Of a DNA stretch of 64,000 nt, positions 9,686 to 17,898 are shown piece after piece (position 1 is the stretch's first letter; every line of letters starts with the position of its first letter). The stretch spans positions 1,054,001 through 1,118,000 of the forward strand of contig NZ_NPZB01000002.1 of the NCBI RefSeq assembly GCF_002895945.1, written 5' to 3'. The stretch comes from Solilutibacter silvestris (GTDB lineage Bacteria > Pseudomonadota > Gammaproteobacteria > Xanthomonadales > Xanthomonadaceae). Below the pieces are notes generated by a model. It ran no database searches, was not told the DNA's origin, and was given only the letters and a program-made list of their open reading frames with translations. The translations under genes were made by a program, and so were the position numbers.

Positions 9686-10287
9686 GATTGACTCCGGGTC
9701 GCGCCTTGGCCCAGCAACGGGCGCAGCGCACTGTCGATGGCATCGCGGGCACGGAAGATGCGCGAACGCACCGTGCCGATCGGGCAGCCCATCTGCCCGG
9801 CGATCTCCTCGTAACTGAGGCCGTCCACTTCGCGCAGGGTGATGGCGGTGCGCAGGTCCTCGGGCAGCGCATCGACCGCCTGCATCACCGTCATCTCCAC
9901 TTCCTGGCGCATCGCTTCGCGTTCCGGCGTATCGGAATCGCGCATGCGCAAGCCACCGGCGTACTGCTCGGCATCGACGAAATCGATATCGTCGGTCGGC
10001 GGCCGGCGGCGTTGCGCGGCGAGATGGTTCTTCGCCGTGTTCACCGCGATGCGATGCATCCAGGTGGAGAACTGCGCATCGCCGCGGAAGGTACCGATGG
10101 CGCGATATGCACGCAGGAAGGCTTCCTGCGCCACGTCCTGGCATTCGCTCCAATCGTTGATGTAACGACCGATGAGCGCAGTCACCCGCGCCTGGTGCTT
10201 GCGCACCAGCTGGTCGAAGGCCGGCTGCTGTCCGCCTTGGACGCGGCGGACCAGTTCGGCGTCGAGGTCATCGATCGGCTCTGCCAT
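9682..10287 (-). CDS. rpoE: Extracytoplasmic-stress sigma factor RpoE (sigma-E)
   Basis: ECF sigma factor of 201 residues. Region 2 spans about 25-95 (FDQLVRKHQ ... FLRAYRAIGTFRGDAQFSTW) and region 4 about 140-195 (LPEDLRTAITLREVDGLSYEEIA, then a helix-turn-helix with GCPIGTVRSRIFRAR). It is the head of an operon with its membrane anti-sigma and the MucD-type protease. ATG 10287 fits the family N-terminus; an in-frame ATG at 10305 is an alternative and neither has a strong ribosome site. A sigma-E type promoter lies about 55 bases upstream, indicating autoregulation. Confidence 0.95.
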   Translation of the reverse strand: MAEPIDDLDAELVRRVQGGQQPAFDQLVRKHQARVTALIGRYINDWSECQDVAQEAFLRAYRAIGTFRGDAQFSTWMHRIAVNTAKNHLAAQRRRPPTDDIDFVDAEQYAGGLRMRDSDTPEREAMRQEVEMTVMQAVDALPEDLRTAITLREVDGLSYEEIAGQMGCPIGTVRSRIFRARDAIDSALRPLLGQGATRSQS

Positions 10288-10339
10288 GGTCTGGGCGATT
10301 CGCATTCGTGGAGGCGTCGGATTGGTCGGGGTTGCAGCT

Positions 10340-10367
10340 TTCGACCGCGCGCCCGGCCCGGAGTTCC
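10340..10367 (-). promoter_or_regulatory. Sigma-E type promoter of the rpoE operon
   Basis: On the minus strand a GGAACT (10367-10362) is followed after 16 bases by GTCGAA (10345-10340). This matches the sigma-E consensus GGAACT(T) with 15-17 bases before GTCnnA. The expected transcript start is about 10332, leaving a leader of roughly 45 bases before the rpoE ATG. It implies positive autoregulation of rpoE-rseA-mucD. Confidence 0.75.
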
Positions 10368-10444
10368 CGACCCCGCCATTTGACCGCAGAACCGGGGATT
10401 GGGGATGATGGGCAGCTGAATCCATACGCCAAGGAATGTCCGCC

Positions 10445-12496
10445 ATGAGCACGCGCTTCGATGGCCTGCCGCTGCGCAACTGGCGCCACCTGTCCCGCCC
10501 CGACGGTGTCGAGATCATCGCCTTCGACCGCGCCGACCAATCCGTGAACAGTTTTTCGCAGGACGCCTTGCGCGAACTGGGGTTGATCGTCGAACGACTG
10601 GCGATGGATCCGCCGCGCGGCGTGGTGTTCTGCTCGGCCAAGGAGCGCGGCTTCATCGCCGGTGCCGATATCCGCGAATTCCAGCAATTCGACCTCAAGG
10701 GCACCACCACCGACGCCATCCGCAATGGCCAGCAGGTGTTCGATCGTATCGCCCGCCTGCCCTGCCCGACGGTCGCGGCGATCCACGGCTTCTGCATGGG
10801 TGGCGGCACCGAACTGTCGCTGGCCTGCCGTTATCGCGTCGCCAGCAACGATCCCTCGACCCGGATTGGCCTGCCGGAAGTGAAGCTCGGCATCTTCCCT
10901 GGCTGGGGCGGCAGCGTGCGCCTGCCGCGACTGATCGGCGCGCCGGCGGCGTTCGACCTGATGCTGACCGGTCGCAGCGTCAGCGCGTCGTCCGGCCGCG
11001 CGATGGGCCTGGTCGACAAGGTCGTCGATCCCGCCGTGCTCATCGACACTGCGGCTGAACTCGCACTGCGAGGCACCACGCGACCGTTCAAGCAACGCGC
11101 GCTGGCAGCGATCACCAACGCGTGGCCAGTGCGACAGTTGCTGGCGCCGCAAATGATGAAGCAGGTCGCACGCAAGGCGCCGAAAGCGCACTATCCGGCG
11201 CCCTATGCTTTGATCGAAAGCTGGCGCAGACCGGGACCGTTCAGCACCACGGCGGCGCAACTCGGCAGCGAACGTCGCAGCGTGGTGGCAGTGTCGGCGA
11301 CACCGACTGCGCGCAACCTGATCCGGGTCTTTTTCCTGCAGGAACGCCTGAAGTCGCTCGGCACCGGCGATTCCGCCATCCGCAAGGTGCACGTGATCGG
11401 CGCTGGCGTGATGGGCGGCGATATCGCGGCATGGGCGGCCTACAAGGGCTTCGAGGTGACGTTGCAGGATCGCGAGCAGCGCTTCATCGATGGCGCCTTG
11501 TCACGCGCTGGCGAACTGTTCGCGAAAAAGGTGAAGGATGCTGCTGCGCGCGCAGTGGTGGCAGAACGACTGAAGGGCGATGTCGCTGGCGATGGCATCG
11601 CCGATGCCGATCTGGTGATCGAGGCGATCATCGAGAATCCCGAGGCGAAACGTGCGTTGTATGCCGATGTCGAACCGTGGATGAAGGATGGCGCACTGCT
11701 CACCACCAATACTTCGTCGATCCCGTTGAACGAGTTACGCGAGCATGTGCGCCATCCGGAACGCTTCGCCGGTTTGCACTACTTCAATCCGGTCGCGCTG
11801 ATGCCGCTGGTGGAACTGATCCATCACGACACGATGGACGCGCAAACCCAGCAACGCCTCGCCGCGTTCTGCAAGAAGCTCGACAAGCTGCCGGTACCGG
11901 TCGCGGGCACGCCGGGTTTTCTCGTCAACCGCGTGTTGTTCCCGTACCTGCTGGAAGCGGCGCGGGCATTGTCGGAAGGCATTCCCGGTCCGGTGATCGA
12001 CAAGGCCGCGACGCGCTTCGGCATGCCGATGGGCCCGATCGAACTGATCGATACCGTCGGCCTCGATGTCGCCGCTGGTGTCGGTGCGGAACTCGCGCCC
12101 TTCCTCGGGCTGGAAATCCCCACCGCCTTGTCGACACCGCCGGAAGCGGGCAAGCGCGGCAAGAAGGACGGGCAAGGCCTGTATGCGTGGAAGGATGGCA
12201 AAGCGGTGAAACCCGAAGTACCCGCCGATTACAAGGCCCCTGCCGATCTCGAGGATCGCCTGATCCTGCCGTTGGTGAACGAAGCAGTGGCCTGCCTGCA
12301 CGATGGCGTGGTCGCCGATGGCGATCTGCTCGATGCCGGGGTGATCTTCGGCACCGGATTCGCGCCGTTCCGTGGCGGTCCGATCCAGTATGTGCGCGAG
12401 AGCGGCGTCGATGCGTTGCTCGCTCGACTCAACGCATTGCAGGCGACGCATGGTGAGCGATTCGCGCCGCGGGCGGGTTGGGATGCATTGCGGTAA
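10445..12496 (+). CDS. fadJ: Fatty-acid oxidation multienzyme: enoyl-CoA hydratase / 3-hydroxyacyl-CoA dehydrogenase
   Basis: Catalyses hydration and dehydrogenation in beta-oxidation, usually with a FadA/FadI thiolase that is not in this window. It has 683 residues. The crotonase domain (about 1-190) keeps both acid residues, in GGGTELSLA and IGLPEVKLGIFPGWGG. The dehydrogenase domain starts near 315 with the NAD loop GAGVMGGDIAAW and keeps the catalytic His in LHYFNPVALMPLVE. Two C-terminal dehydrogenase repeats follow. ATG 10445 is preferred to 10436 because AAGGA ends ten bases before it. It is divergent from rpoE. Whether it is fadB or fadJ cannot be settled from the sequence alone. Confidence 0.88.
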   Translation: MSTRFDGLPLRNWRHLSRPDGVEIIAFDRADQSVNSFSQDALRELGLIVERLAMDPPRGVVFCSAKERGFIAGADIREFQQFDLKGTTTDAIRNGQQVFDRIARLPCPTVAAIHGFCMGGGTELSLACRYRVASNDPSTRIGLPEVKLGIFPGWGGSVRLPRLIGAPAAFDLMLTGRSVSASSGRAMGLVDKVVDPAVLIDTAAELALRGTTRPFKQRALAAITNAWPVRQLLAPQMMKQVARKAPKAHYPAPYALIESWRRPGPFSTTAAQLGSERRSVVAVSATPTARNLIRVFFLQERLKSLGTGDSAIRKVHVIGAGVMGGDIAAWAAYKGFEVTLQDREQRFIDGALSRAGELFAKKVKDAAARAVVAERLKGDVAGDGIADADLVIEAIIENPEAKRALYADVEPWMKDGALLTTNTSSIPLNELREHVRHPERFAGLHYFNPVALMPLVELIHHDTMDAQTQQRLAAFCKKLDKLPVPVAGTPGFLVNRVLFPYLLEAARALSEGIPGPVIDKAATRFGMPMGPIELIDTVGLDVAAGVGAELAPFLGLEIPTALSTPPEAGKRGKKDGQGLYAWKDGKAVKPEVPADYKAPADLEDRLILPLVNEAVACLHDGVVADGDLLDAGVIFGTGFAPFRGGPIQYVRESGVDALLARLNALQATHGERFAPRAGWDALR

Positions 12497-12501
12497 AGCC
12501 G

Positions 12502-12540
12502 GCACGCGCGGAGCTGGCTACCCGCCAAGCCAGCGCGTGC
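12502..12540. terminator. Hairpin between convergent fadJ and pilZ genes
   Basis: GCACGCGC pairs with GCGCGTGC, and an inner CTGGCT pairs with AGCCAG. The stem fills most of the 54-base gap between the two convergent stop codons. There is no long T-run, so termination strength is uncertain. Confidence 0.5.
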
Positions 12541-12550
12541 GATACCACCA

Positions 12551-12907
12551 CTACATCGTCGCAGTCGGCTTGTCCGATTCGAGGCGTCCCGCGAGTTCGA
12601 CTTCCAGCTTGCCGCGCAATCCCAACGCTTCCGCGGTGTCATCGAACTGCACACCGATACCGGCCGGGCGTCCGCTCTGCGCGCCTGGCGGCGTCACCCA
12701 CACCACGCGACCCGAAACCGGCACGCGCTCGCTCGATCCCGGCAACGTCACCAGCAGGAACACCGGATCGCCGAGGAAATGGCGTTTGGTCGTGCGCACG
12801 AACAGCCCGCCATTGCGCACGAACGGCATGTAGGCCTCGTAGACCTGGTCCTTGTCGGCCAATGGCAACGACACGATGGCCTGGCGTCCGCCCTGCGGTG
12901 TGCTCAT
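12551..12907 (-). CDS. pilZ: PilZ-domain protein of type IV pilus biogenesis
   Basis: A 118-residue protein of the original PilZ type, required for pilus assembly and twitching in xanthomonads and Pseudomonas. Visible features are the conserved VRNGGLFVRT segment near residue 30 and RVVWVTPPGAQSGRPAGIGVQF near 65-90. It lacks the RxxxR and D/NxSxxG c-di-GMP binding motifs of other PilZ domains, as is usual for this class. It is the last gene of the fab-pab-tmk-holB run; its ATG overlaps the holB stop by four bases. Confidence 0.9.
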   Translation of the reverse strand: MSTPQGGRQAIVSLPLADKDQVYEAYMPFVRNGGLFVRTTKRHFLGDPVFLLVTLPGSSERVPVSGRVVWVTPPGAQSGRPAGIGVQFDDTAEALGLRGKLEVELAGRLESDKPTATM

Positions 12908-13875
12908 GCGCGTCTCGCTCCTTCCGTTCGTCCGTTATTCCCCGTTCGCCATTCCAGCAGCAATCCGGCAATCGCCAGATCCGCCCGCACCGTCGTCCGC
13001 AACAAGTCACGCACGCGGTTGGCCTGATCGAACCACTTCGCCAGCCTGCGGGTTTCCGTGGCAGCGGTCAAGCGGGTTGCCTGCTCGAGGGCAAGATCGG
13101 CGGCGAAGCGCAGGCGTTGCGCCGCATCGCCATCGGCTGCCCAGCGCTGCGCGATCTCCATCGCACCGCTGTTGCCGCTCGCGATCGCGCGCAAATCGGC
13201 ATCGACCTGCTTGCGCAGCGCCATTCCGCCCGTGGTCAACCAAAGCAACGCCTGCCCGGGATCGCCCTGTGCCGCAGCGAGCGCGGCTTCGGCATCGGCG
13301 CGTGGCTGTCCCTGCTCGAGCAACCACTGCAACGCATCGGCATGGTTCGGCAAGGTCAACTCCAGGCGCTGGCAGCGGCTGCGGATGGTCGCGGGAAGAC
13401 GATTCGGCTGCGCGCATACTAGCCACAGGTAACGATTCGGCAACGGTTCTTCCAGCGTCTTCAGCAAGGCGTTGGCTGCCGCGGTGTTCATCGCGTCGGC
13501 GGGATCGACGATCACCACCTGCGCACCGCCGAGCTGCGACGTCAACGACAGCCACGCACCGACATCGCGCGCCTGGTCGATCACGATCTCGCTGCGCAGG
13601 CGCGTGCCTTCCTTGTTCATCTCCAACTTGACGATACGCAGGTCGGGATGCGCGCCAGTCGGGAACAGCGTGCAACTGCGGCAGCGTCCGCACGGCTCGC
13701 CATCGGCATCCGGCGTCAGGCACAGCACGCGTTTGGCGAGATGATCGACCAGTGCACGCTTGCCGATGCGCGTCGGCCCACAGACCAGCAACGCATGGCC
13801 GAGGCGTCCTTCGTCCAGGCTCACGGTGGCCCGTGTGTAGGCCGCTTGCTGCCAGGGCGCGAATCCAGCCGTCAT
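12904..13875 (-). CDS. holB: DNA polymerase III subunit delta prime
   Basis: Clamp-loader subunit of 323 residues. The AAA-like domain has a degenerate P-loop GPTRIGKR, in which the Ser/Thr after Lys is missing; this is normal because delta prime does not hydrolyse ATP. A four-cysteine zinc module follows the P-loop (CLTP ... CGRCRSC, about residues 55-75), and the sensor motif NALLKTLEEP is near 140. The start ATG overlaps the tmk stop, and its stop overlaps pilZ. The same complex needs DnaX, encoded at 29.3 kb. Confidence 0.94.
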   Translation of the reverse strand: MTAGFAPWQQAAYTRATVSLDEGRLGHALLVCGPTRIGKRALVDHLAKRVLCLTPDADGEPCGRCRSCTLFPTGAHPDLRIVKLEMNKEGTRLRSEIVIDQARDVGAWLSLTSQLGGAQVVIVDPADAMNTAAANALLKTLEEPLPNRYLWLVCAQPNRLPATIRSRCQRLELTLPNHADALQWLLEQGQPRADAEAALAAAQGDPGQALLWLTTGGMALRKQVDADLRAIASGNSGAMEIAQRWAADGDAAQRLRFAADLALEQATRLTAATETRRLAKWFDQANRVRDLLRTTVRADLAIAGLLLEWRTGNNGRTEGARRA

Positions 13876-14522
13876 CCGCGATCCATGCGCTGCAGGTAAC
13901 GATCGAGCGCGGCGACTGCAGCGGCGGCAACCTGTTCCGCCGGCTGGCTGGCATCGATCACGTGGAAACGCCGCGGTTCGGCAGCAGCGAGTTCGCGATA
14001 GGTCGCGCGCACGCATTCGAAAAAACCATCGGCTTCGGATTCGATGCGGTCCGGTGCCGCGCGCCCTTGCGCTCGGGCGCGACCGACCGCGACCGGAACA
14101 TCGAGCAGCAGGGTCAAGCCCGGCCGCAGTCCAACGAAACGCGCTTCGAGTTGGCGGATCGTCGCGGCATCGACACCACGCCCCGCGCCCTGATACGCGA
14201 AGCTGGCATCGGTGAAGCGATCACTCAGCACCCAGTCGCCACGCGCCAATGCCGGCTGCACCACCACCGAAACATGCTGCGCGCGCGACGCGAACATCAA
14301 CAGCAATTCCGTTTCCGCGGTCGGCGCATCGGCGTTGTCCGGATGCAGCAGCAATTCACGGATGCGTTCGGCCAAAGGGGTACCGCCCGGTTCGCGTGTC
14401 GTCACCACCTCGCCGCCATGCACGCGCAATGCCTGTGCCAACGCCGCCAGCACCGTGGATTTTCCGGCGCCCTCGCCGCCTTCCAGCGTGATCAGGCGTG
14501 GCGCCATCGCCAGTTCGGTCAC
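13872..14522 (-). CDS. tmk: Thymidylate kinase
   Basis: Phosphorylates dTMP to dTDP. It has 216 residues. The P-loop is GGEGAGKST near residue 14, the nucleoside motif DRFTDASFAYQGAGRG is near 100, and the lid carries RAQGRAAPDR near 150. ATG 14522 overlaps the mltG stop (ATGA). A second ATG at 14507 lies nearer the conserved sequence and could also serve; the coupled start is preferred. Confidence 0.95.
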   Translation of the reverse strand: MTELAMAPRLITLEGGEGAGKSTVLAALAQALRVHGGEVVTTREPGGTPLAERIRELLLHPDNADAPTAETELLLMFASRAQHVSVVVQPALARGDWVLSDRFTDASFAYQGAGRGVDAATIRQLEARFVGLRPGLTLLLDVPVAVGRARAQGRAAPDRIESEADGFFECVRATYRELAAAEPRRFHVIDASQPAEQVAAAAVAALDRYLQRMDRG

Positions 14523-15652
14523 GGCTTCGCTGCTCCGGCGGGTGCCGGCGCCGGGGTTTGCACGGTCGCATCATCCGTGGACGTCGTCGTGCCGACGAGT
14601 GGTCCCTTGGCCTGTCCGGCGCGATAGCGCGCGAGATAGGTGTTCACGTTGGCCTGGTGTTCTGTAAAAGTCGTCGCGAACAGGCTGTGGCCGCTGCCAT
14701 CGCCACTGGAAACGAAATAGATGGCATCGCCGGGGGCCGGGTGCATGACCGACTGCAGCGCCGCCTTGCCCGGCATCGAGATCGGCGTCGGCGGCAAGCC
14801 GACGCGGAGATAGGTGTTGTATGGCGTATCGGTCTGCATATCCTTCTTGCGGATGTTGCCGGCATAGCTCGTGCCCATGCCATAGATCACGGTGGGGTCG
14901 GTTTCCAGGCGCATGCCCGCCGCGAGCCGGCGCACGAACACACCGGCGATCTTCGCCCGATCATCGGGGTTGCCGGTTTCCTTTTCGACGATCGATGCCA
15001 GCGTCAACGCGTCGTCGGGAGTCTTGAACGGCAATCCCTGCGCACGCGAAGCCCACTCCGATGCCAGCACCTTGTCCATCGCCGCATACGCCTGTTTCAG
15101 CACGCCGAGATCGCTGTCGCCGGTGTTGTACAGATAGGTTTCCGGAAGGAAGCGGCCTTCAGGATGCTGTCCGCCATGGCCGAGCGCCGCCATCAACTGC
15201 GCATCGGTCATCGCGTCGATGGTGTGTGTCAACGGTTCGGCCTTGGCCAGCGCCTTGCGCAGATCGCGGATATTCCAGCCGTCGATCAGGGTAAAGCGAT
15301 AACTCACCACCTTGCCGTCGCGGATGTTGCGCAGCAGTTCGCCCGGCGTCATGCCGTTCTTCAGCGCGTACTCGCCCACCTGCAATTTGCCCGCGGCATC
15401 AAGCTGGCGCGCCAGCACCTGCCATTCGATATCGAACCCTTCGGTGACACCGGCAGCGCGCAATCTGCGCAGCACTTGTGGCAGCGCATTGCCCTTGCCG
15501 ACACTGATGCGCTGGTCATCGCGCAAACCGGAGAACGGTTGCCCGACGAACACCGTGTAATGGCGCCAAGCCAAGTACCCCGCGGCCGCCAATGCCAGCA
15601 GCAGGACCAGAAACAGCCCCTTGAATCCGCGTTTCTTTTTCGGTGCGCGCAT
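14519..15652 (-). CDS. mltG: Endolytic peptidoglycan transglycosylase MltG
   Basis: Inner-membrane lytic transglycosylase that terminates nascent glycan strands. It has 377 residues with one N-terminal transmembrane segment (about 9-28, after basic KKKRGF), a LysM-like subdomain, and the YceG catalytic domain with the active glutamate in SIVEKETGNPDDR near residue 225 and RLETDPTVIYG nearby. The C-terminal tail is rich in Pro, Ala and Thr. ATG 15652 follows GAGGAAAG and begins the cytoplasmic basic segment. It overlaps tmk at the 3' end. Confidence 0.94.
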   Translation of the reverse strand: MRAPKKKRGFKGLFLVLLLALAAAGYLAWRHYTVFVGQPFSGLRDDQRISVGKGNALPQVLRRLRAAGVTEGFDIEWQVLARQLDAAGKLQVGEYALKNGMTPGELLRNIRDGKVVSYRFTLIDGWNIRDLRKALAKAEPLTHTIDAMTDAQLMAALGHGGQHPEGRFLPETYLYNTGDSDLGVLKQAYAAMDKVLASEWASRAQGLPFKTPDDALTLASIVEKETGNPDDRAKIAGVFVRRLAAGMRLETDPTVIYGMGTSYAGNIRKKDMQTDTPYNTYLRVGLPPTPISMPGKAALQSVMHPAPGDAIYFVSSGDGSGHSLFATTFTEHQANVNTYLARYRAGQAKGPLVGTTTSTDDATVQTPAPAPAGAAKP

Positions 15653-15690
15653 CGATTCTTTCCTCGTCCAGAGCCTGTCAGGCCAGCATT

Positions 15691-16500
15691 TCAGTTCAAG
15701 CCGGGATGCGCGGCGGCAAGCTGGCGCTGCAGCGCACGGAGATGCGCACTCTCTGGCCACTCGCGCGCATCGAGGCGGCGTACCGGCAGGATACCGCGCA
15801 CGGCATTGCAGAGGAATATGGCGGATGAACGCAGCACCGCAGGACGATCCAGCGGCGTTTCGCGCGCCGGTGCGTGATGCAGCAACCAGTCGCGACACAC
15901 GCCCGCCACGCCGCAGCGATCAAGCGGCGGCGTCAGCCAGCCGTCGCCGCCATCATGGATGAACAGATTTGCCGCGGTCGCCGAGATGACATGGCCCGTG
16001 GCAGCGTGCATCAAGCCCTCATCGGCGCCGGCAGCCACCACTTCCCGTCGTGCCAGCACCTGTTCGAGGCGGTTGCAATGCTTGAGTCCCGCCAGCGCCG
16101 GCTGTTCCGCAAGCGTCGTGCCGCACCAGACGACACTGACGTCCTGCATCGGCAATGGCGCCGCGTGCAGCGACAACAGCCACATCGGTTGTGCGGGATC
16201 AGGCGGCGCATAGCCGCGGCCACCGGTACCGCGCGTGACGATCAACTTGAGCACGGCGGAATCCTGGTTCGCGCAAGCCGATGCGATTTCCACGCGCAAC
16301 AATGTGTCATCCGGAAGCAGGATTCCCAATCGATCCGCACCATGTCGCAGACGACGTAGATGCGCATCCAGCCATGGAATCCCGCCGCGATGCACGCGCA
16401 TCGTCTCGAACAGGCCATCGCCATAGGCCAGTCCGCGATCGCCGGGATCGATCTGCGCAACGCGATTCTGTCCATGGAAGATGCGCACATCCATCGTCAT
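15691..16500 (-). CDS. pabC: Aminodeoxychorismate lyase (PabC)
   Basis: PLP enzyme that releases pyruvate from 4-amino-4-deoxychorismate to give p-aminobenzoate for folate. It has 269 residues of PLP fold type IV. The PLP lysine is in GLKHCNRLEQVLARRE near residue 143. In the segment GHVISATAANLF, E. coli PabC has Glu where this protein has Ser (VTECCAANLF against VISATAANLF); in fold-type IV enzymes an acid near here usually contacts the PLP ring nitrogen. ATG 16500 overlaps the pabB stop by four bases, which supports the assignment by context. Confidence 0.85.
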   Translation of the reverse strand: MTMDVRIFHGQNRVAQIDPGDRGLAYGDGLFETMRVHRGGIPWLDAHLRRLRHGADRLGILLPDDTLLRVEIASACANQDSAVLKLIVTRGTGGRGYAPPDPAQPMWLLSLHAAPLPMQDVSVVWCGTTLAEQPALAGLKHCNRLEQVLARREVVAAGADEGLMHAATGHVISATAANLFIHDGGDGWLTPPLDRCGVAGVCRDWLLHHAPARETPLDRPAVLRSSAIFLCNAVRGILPVRRLDAREWPESAHLRALQRQLAAAHPGLN

Positions 16501-17876
16501 TCCTCCATGCCCAACGCGCGCAACAGCCCGCGTGCCTTGGCCTGTGTTTCCGCCAATTCCTTCGCGGCGATCGACTGCAGCACAATTCCGGCGCCGGTGC
16601 GGAAACGCACGCTGTCGCCCGTCACTTCGGCGCTGCGGATCAGGATATTGAGATCCATGTCGCCATCGCGGTTGAGCCAGCCCATCGCGCCGGTGTAGGC
16701 GCCACGGCCGATCCCTTCCTGCGCCGCAATGATCCGCATGCAACTCACCTTGGGGCAGCCGGTGATGGTGCCGCCGGGGAAGGTCGCGCGCAGCACGTCG
16801 ATCGGACTCGCATCCGGAGCAAGCACACCACGCACATTGCTGACGATGTGATGGACATGGGTGTAGCTCTCGACGGTCATCAACTCGTCGACTTCCACCG
16901 TGCCACCGACACAGACGCGACCGAGATCGTTGCGTTCGAGATCGACCAGCATCACGTGCTCGGCGCGCTCCTTGGGGTGGTCGATCAATTCGCGGATACG
17001 GGCTTGATCGTCGTCACCGGCGATGCGTGGCCGCGTGCCGGCGATCGGTCGCGTGCTGGCGATGCCTTCGCGAATCGTTACCAGCCGTTCCGGCGACGAA
17101 CTCGCCAGTGCCCAGCCGTCATGCACGAATAACCCGGAAAACGGCGCGGGATTGGCCGCGCGCAGACGCGCATGCAACACCGACGGATCGACGAGTTGCG
17201 CGAACCGCGCCTGCCAACCACGCGACAAATTGGCCTGGTAGATATCGCCGTCATGCAGGTGGCGCAGCACCGCCACGACACCATCGAGGAAGTGTTGCGG
17301 ATCGTCTTCGGCGATTTCGACGGGCGAATGCCAGGCAGGTTCGCCATGAGCGGTCGATGCCTGCAGATCATGCTCGATGCGATCGATCCATTCCCCGCAT
17401 CCGTCTTCCGCGATGGCGATCGATTCCCCGGTCGCGTGATCGCGCAGGATCGCCGCCGGACAACGCAACGCGACAGCGCGCGGACCATCACCTGCAGCCA
17501 GCGGCAACGTCAATGTCGGTTCGATCTCTTCCGCTACTTCGTAGGCGCAGAACACTGCCCAGCCGCCACGGAACGGAAGATCGGCGTCGGCGCGATCGGG
17601 TGCGACTCGATGCGCTTGCCAGTCGCGTTCGAGATGGTCGAGGAACCCGCCGGCCAGCGCATCACCCTGCAGGTCGTGCAATGTTCCAGCGCGATCACAA
17701 GCCACGCCAGCGCCGTCGGCGACCAGCAACATGTCCCAGTGCGCGTGCTTGCGCGCCGAGGCATCGAGCGCATGCGCCGACGATTCCAGCAACAGCGGAT
17801 AGCGCGCCGGATCGTGGCGATGCAGGCGCAACAGGTCGATGGTGCCGGACAGGCGACGCCGGATCAGACGCGACAT
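16497..17876 (-). CDS. pabB: Aminodeoxychorismate synthase component I (PabB)
   Basis: Makes 4-amino-4-deoxychorismate from chorismate and ammonia, normally with a PabA glutaminase that is not in this window. It has 459 residues of the chorismate-binding family. Visible are HVMLVDLERNDLGRV near 315, TFPGGTITGCPK near 370 and the C-terminal RTGAGIV motif. At 277-281 the motif is PIAGT, whereas E. coli PabB has PIKGT with a catalytic Lys; PIAGT is the anthranilate synthase (TrpE) form. The adjacent, overlapping pabC and the N-terminus favour PabB, but substrate specificity is not settled by sequence. Confidence 0.8.
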   Translation of the reverse strand: MSRLIRRRLSGTIDLLRLHRHDPARYPLLLESSAHALDASARKHAHWDMLLVADGAGVACDRAGTLHDLQGDALAGGFLDHLERDWQAHRVAPDRADADLPFRGGWAVFCAYEVAEEIEPTLTLPLAAGDGPRAVALRCPAAILRDHATGESIAIAEDGCGEWIDRIEHDLQASTAHGEPAWHSPVEIAEDDPQHFLDGVVAVLRHLHDGDIYQANLSRGWQARFAQLVDPSVLHARLRAANPAPFSGLFVHDGWALASSSPERLVTIREGIASTRPIAGTRPRIAGDDDQARIRELIDHPKERAEHVMLVDLERNDLGRVCVGGTVEVDELMTVESYTHVHHIVSNVRGVLAPDASPIDVLRATFPGGTITGCPKVSCMRIIAAQEGIGRGAYTGAMGWLNRDGDMDLNILIRSAEVTGDSVRFRTGAGIVLQSIAAKELAETQAKARGLLRALGMEE

Positions 17877-17898
17877 CGCTCGAGCATCCGATCGCGGG

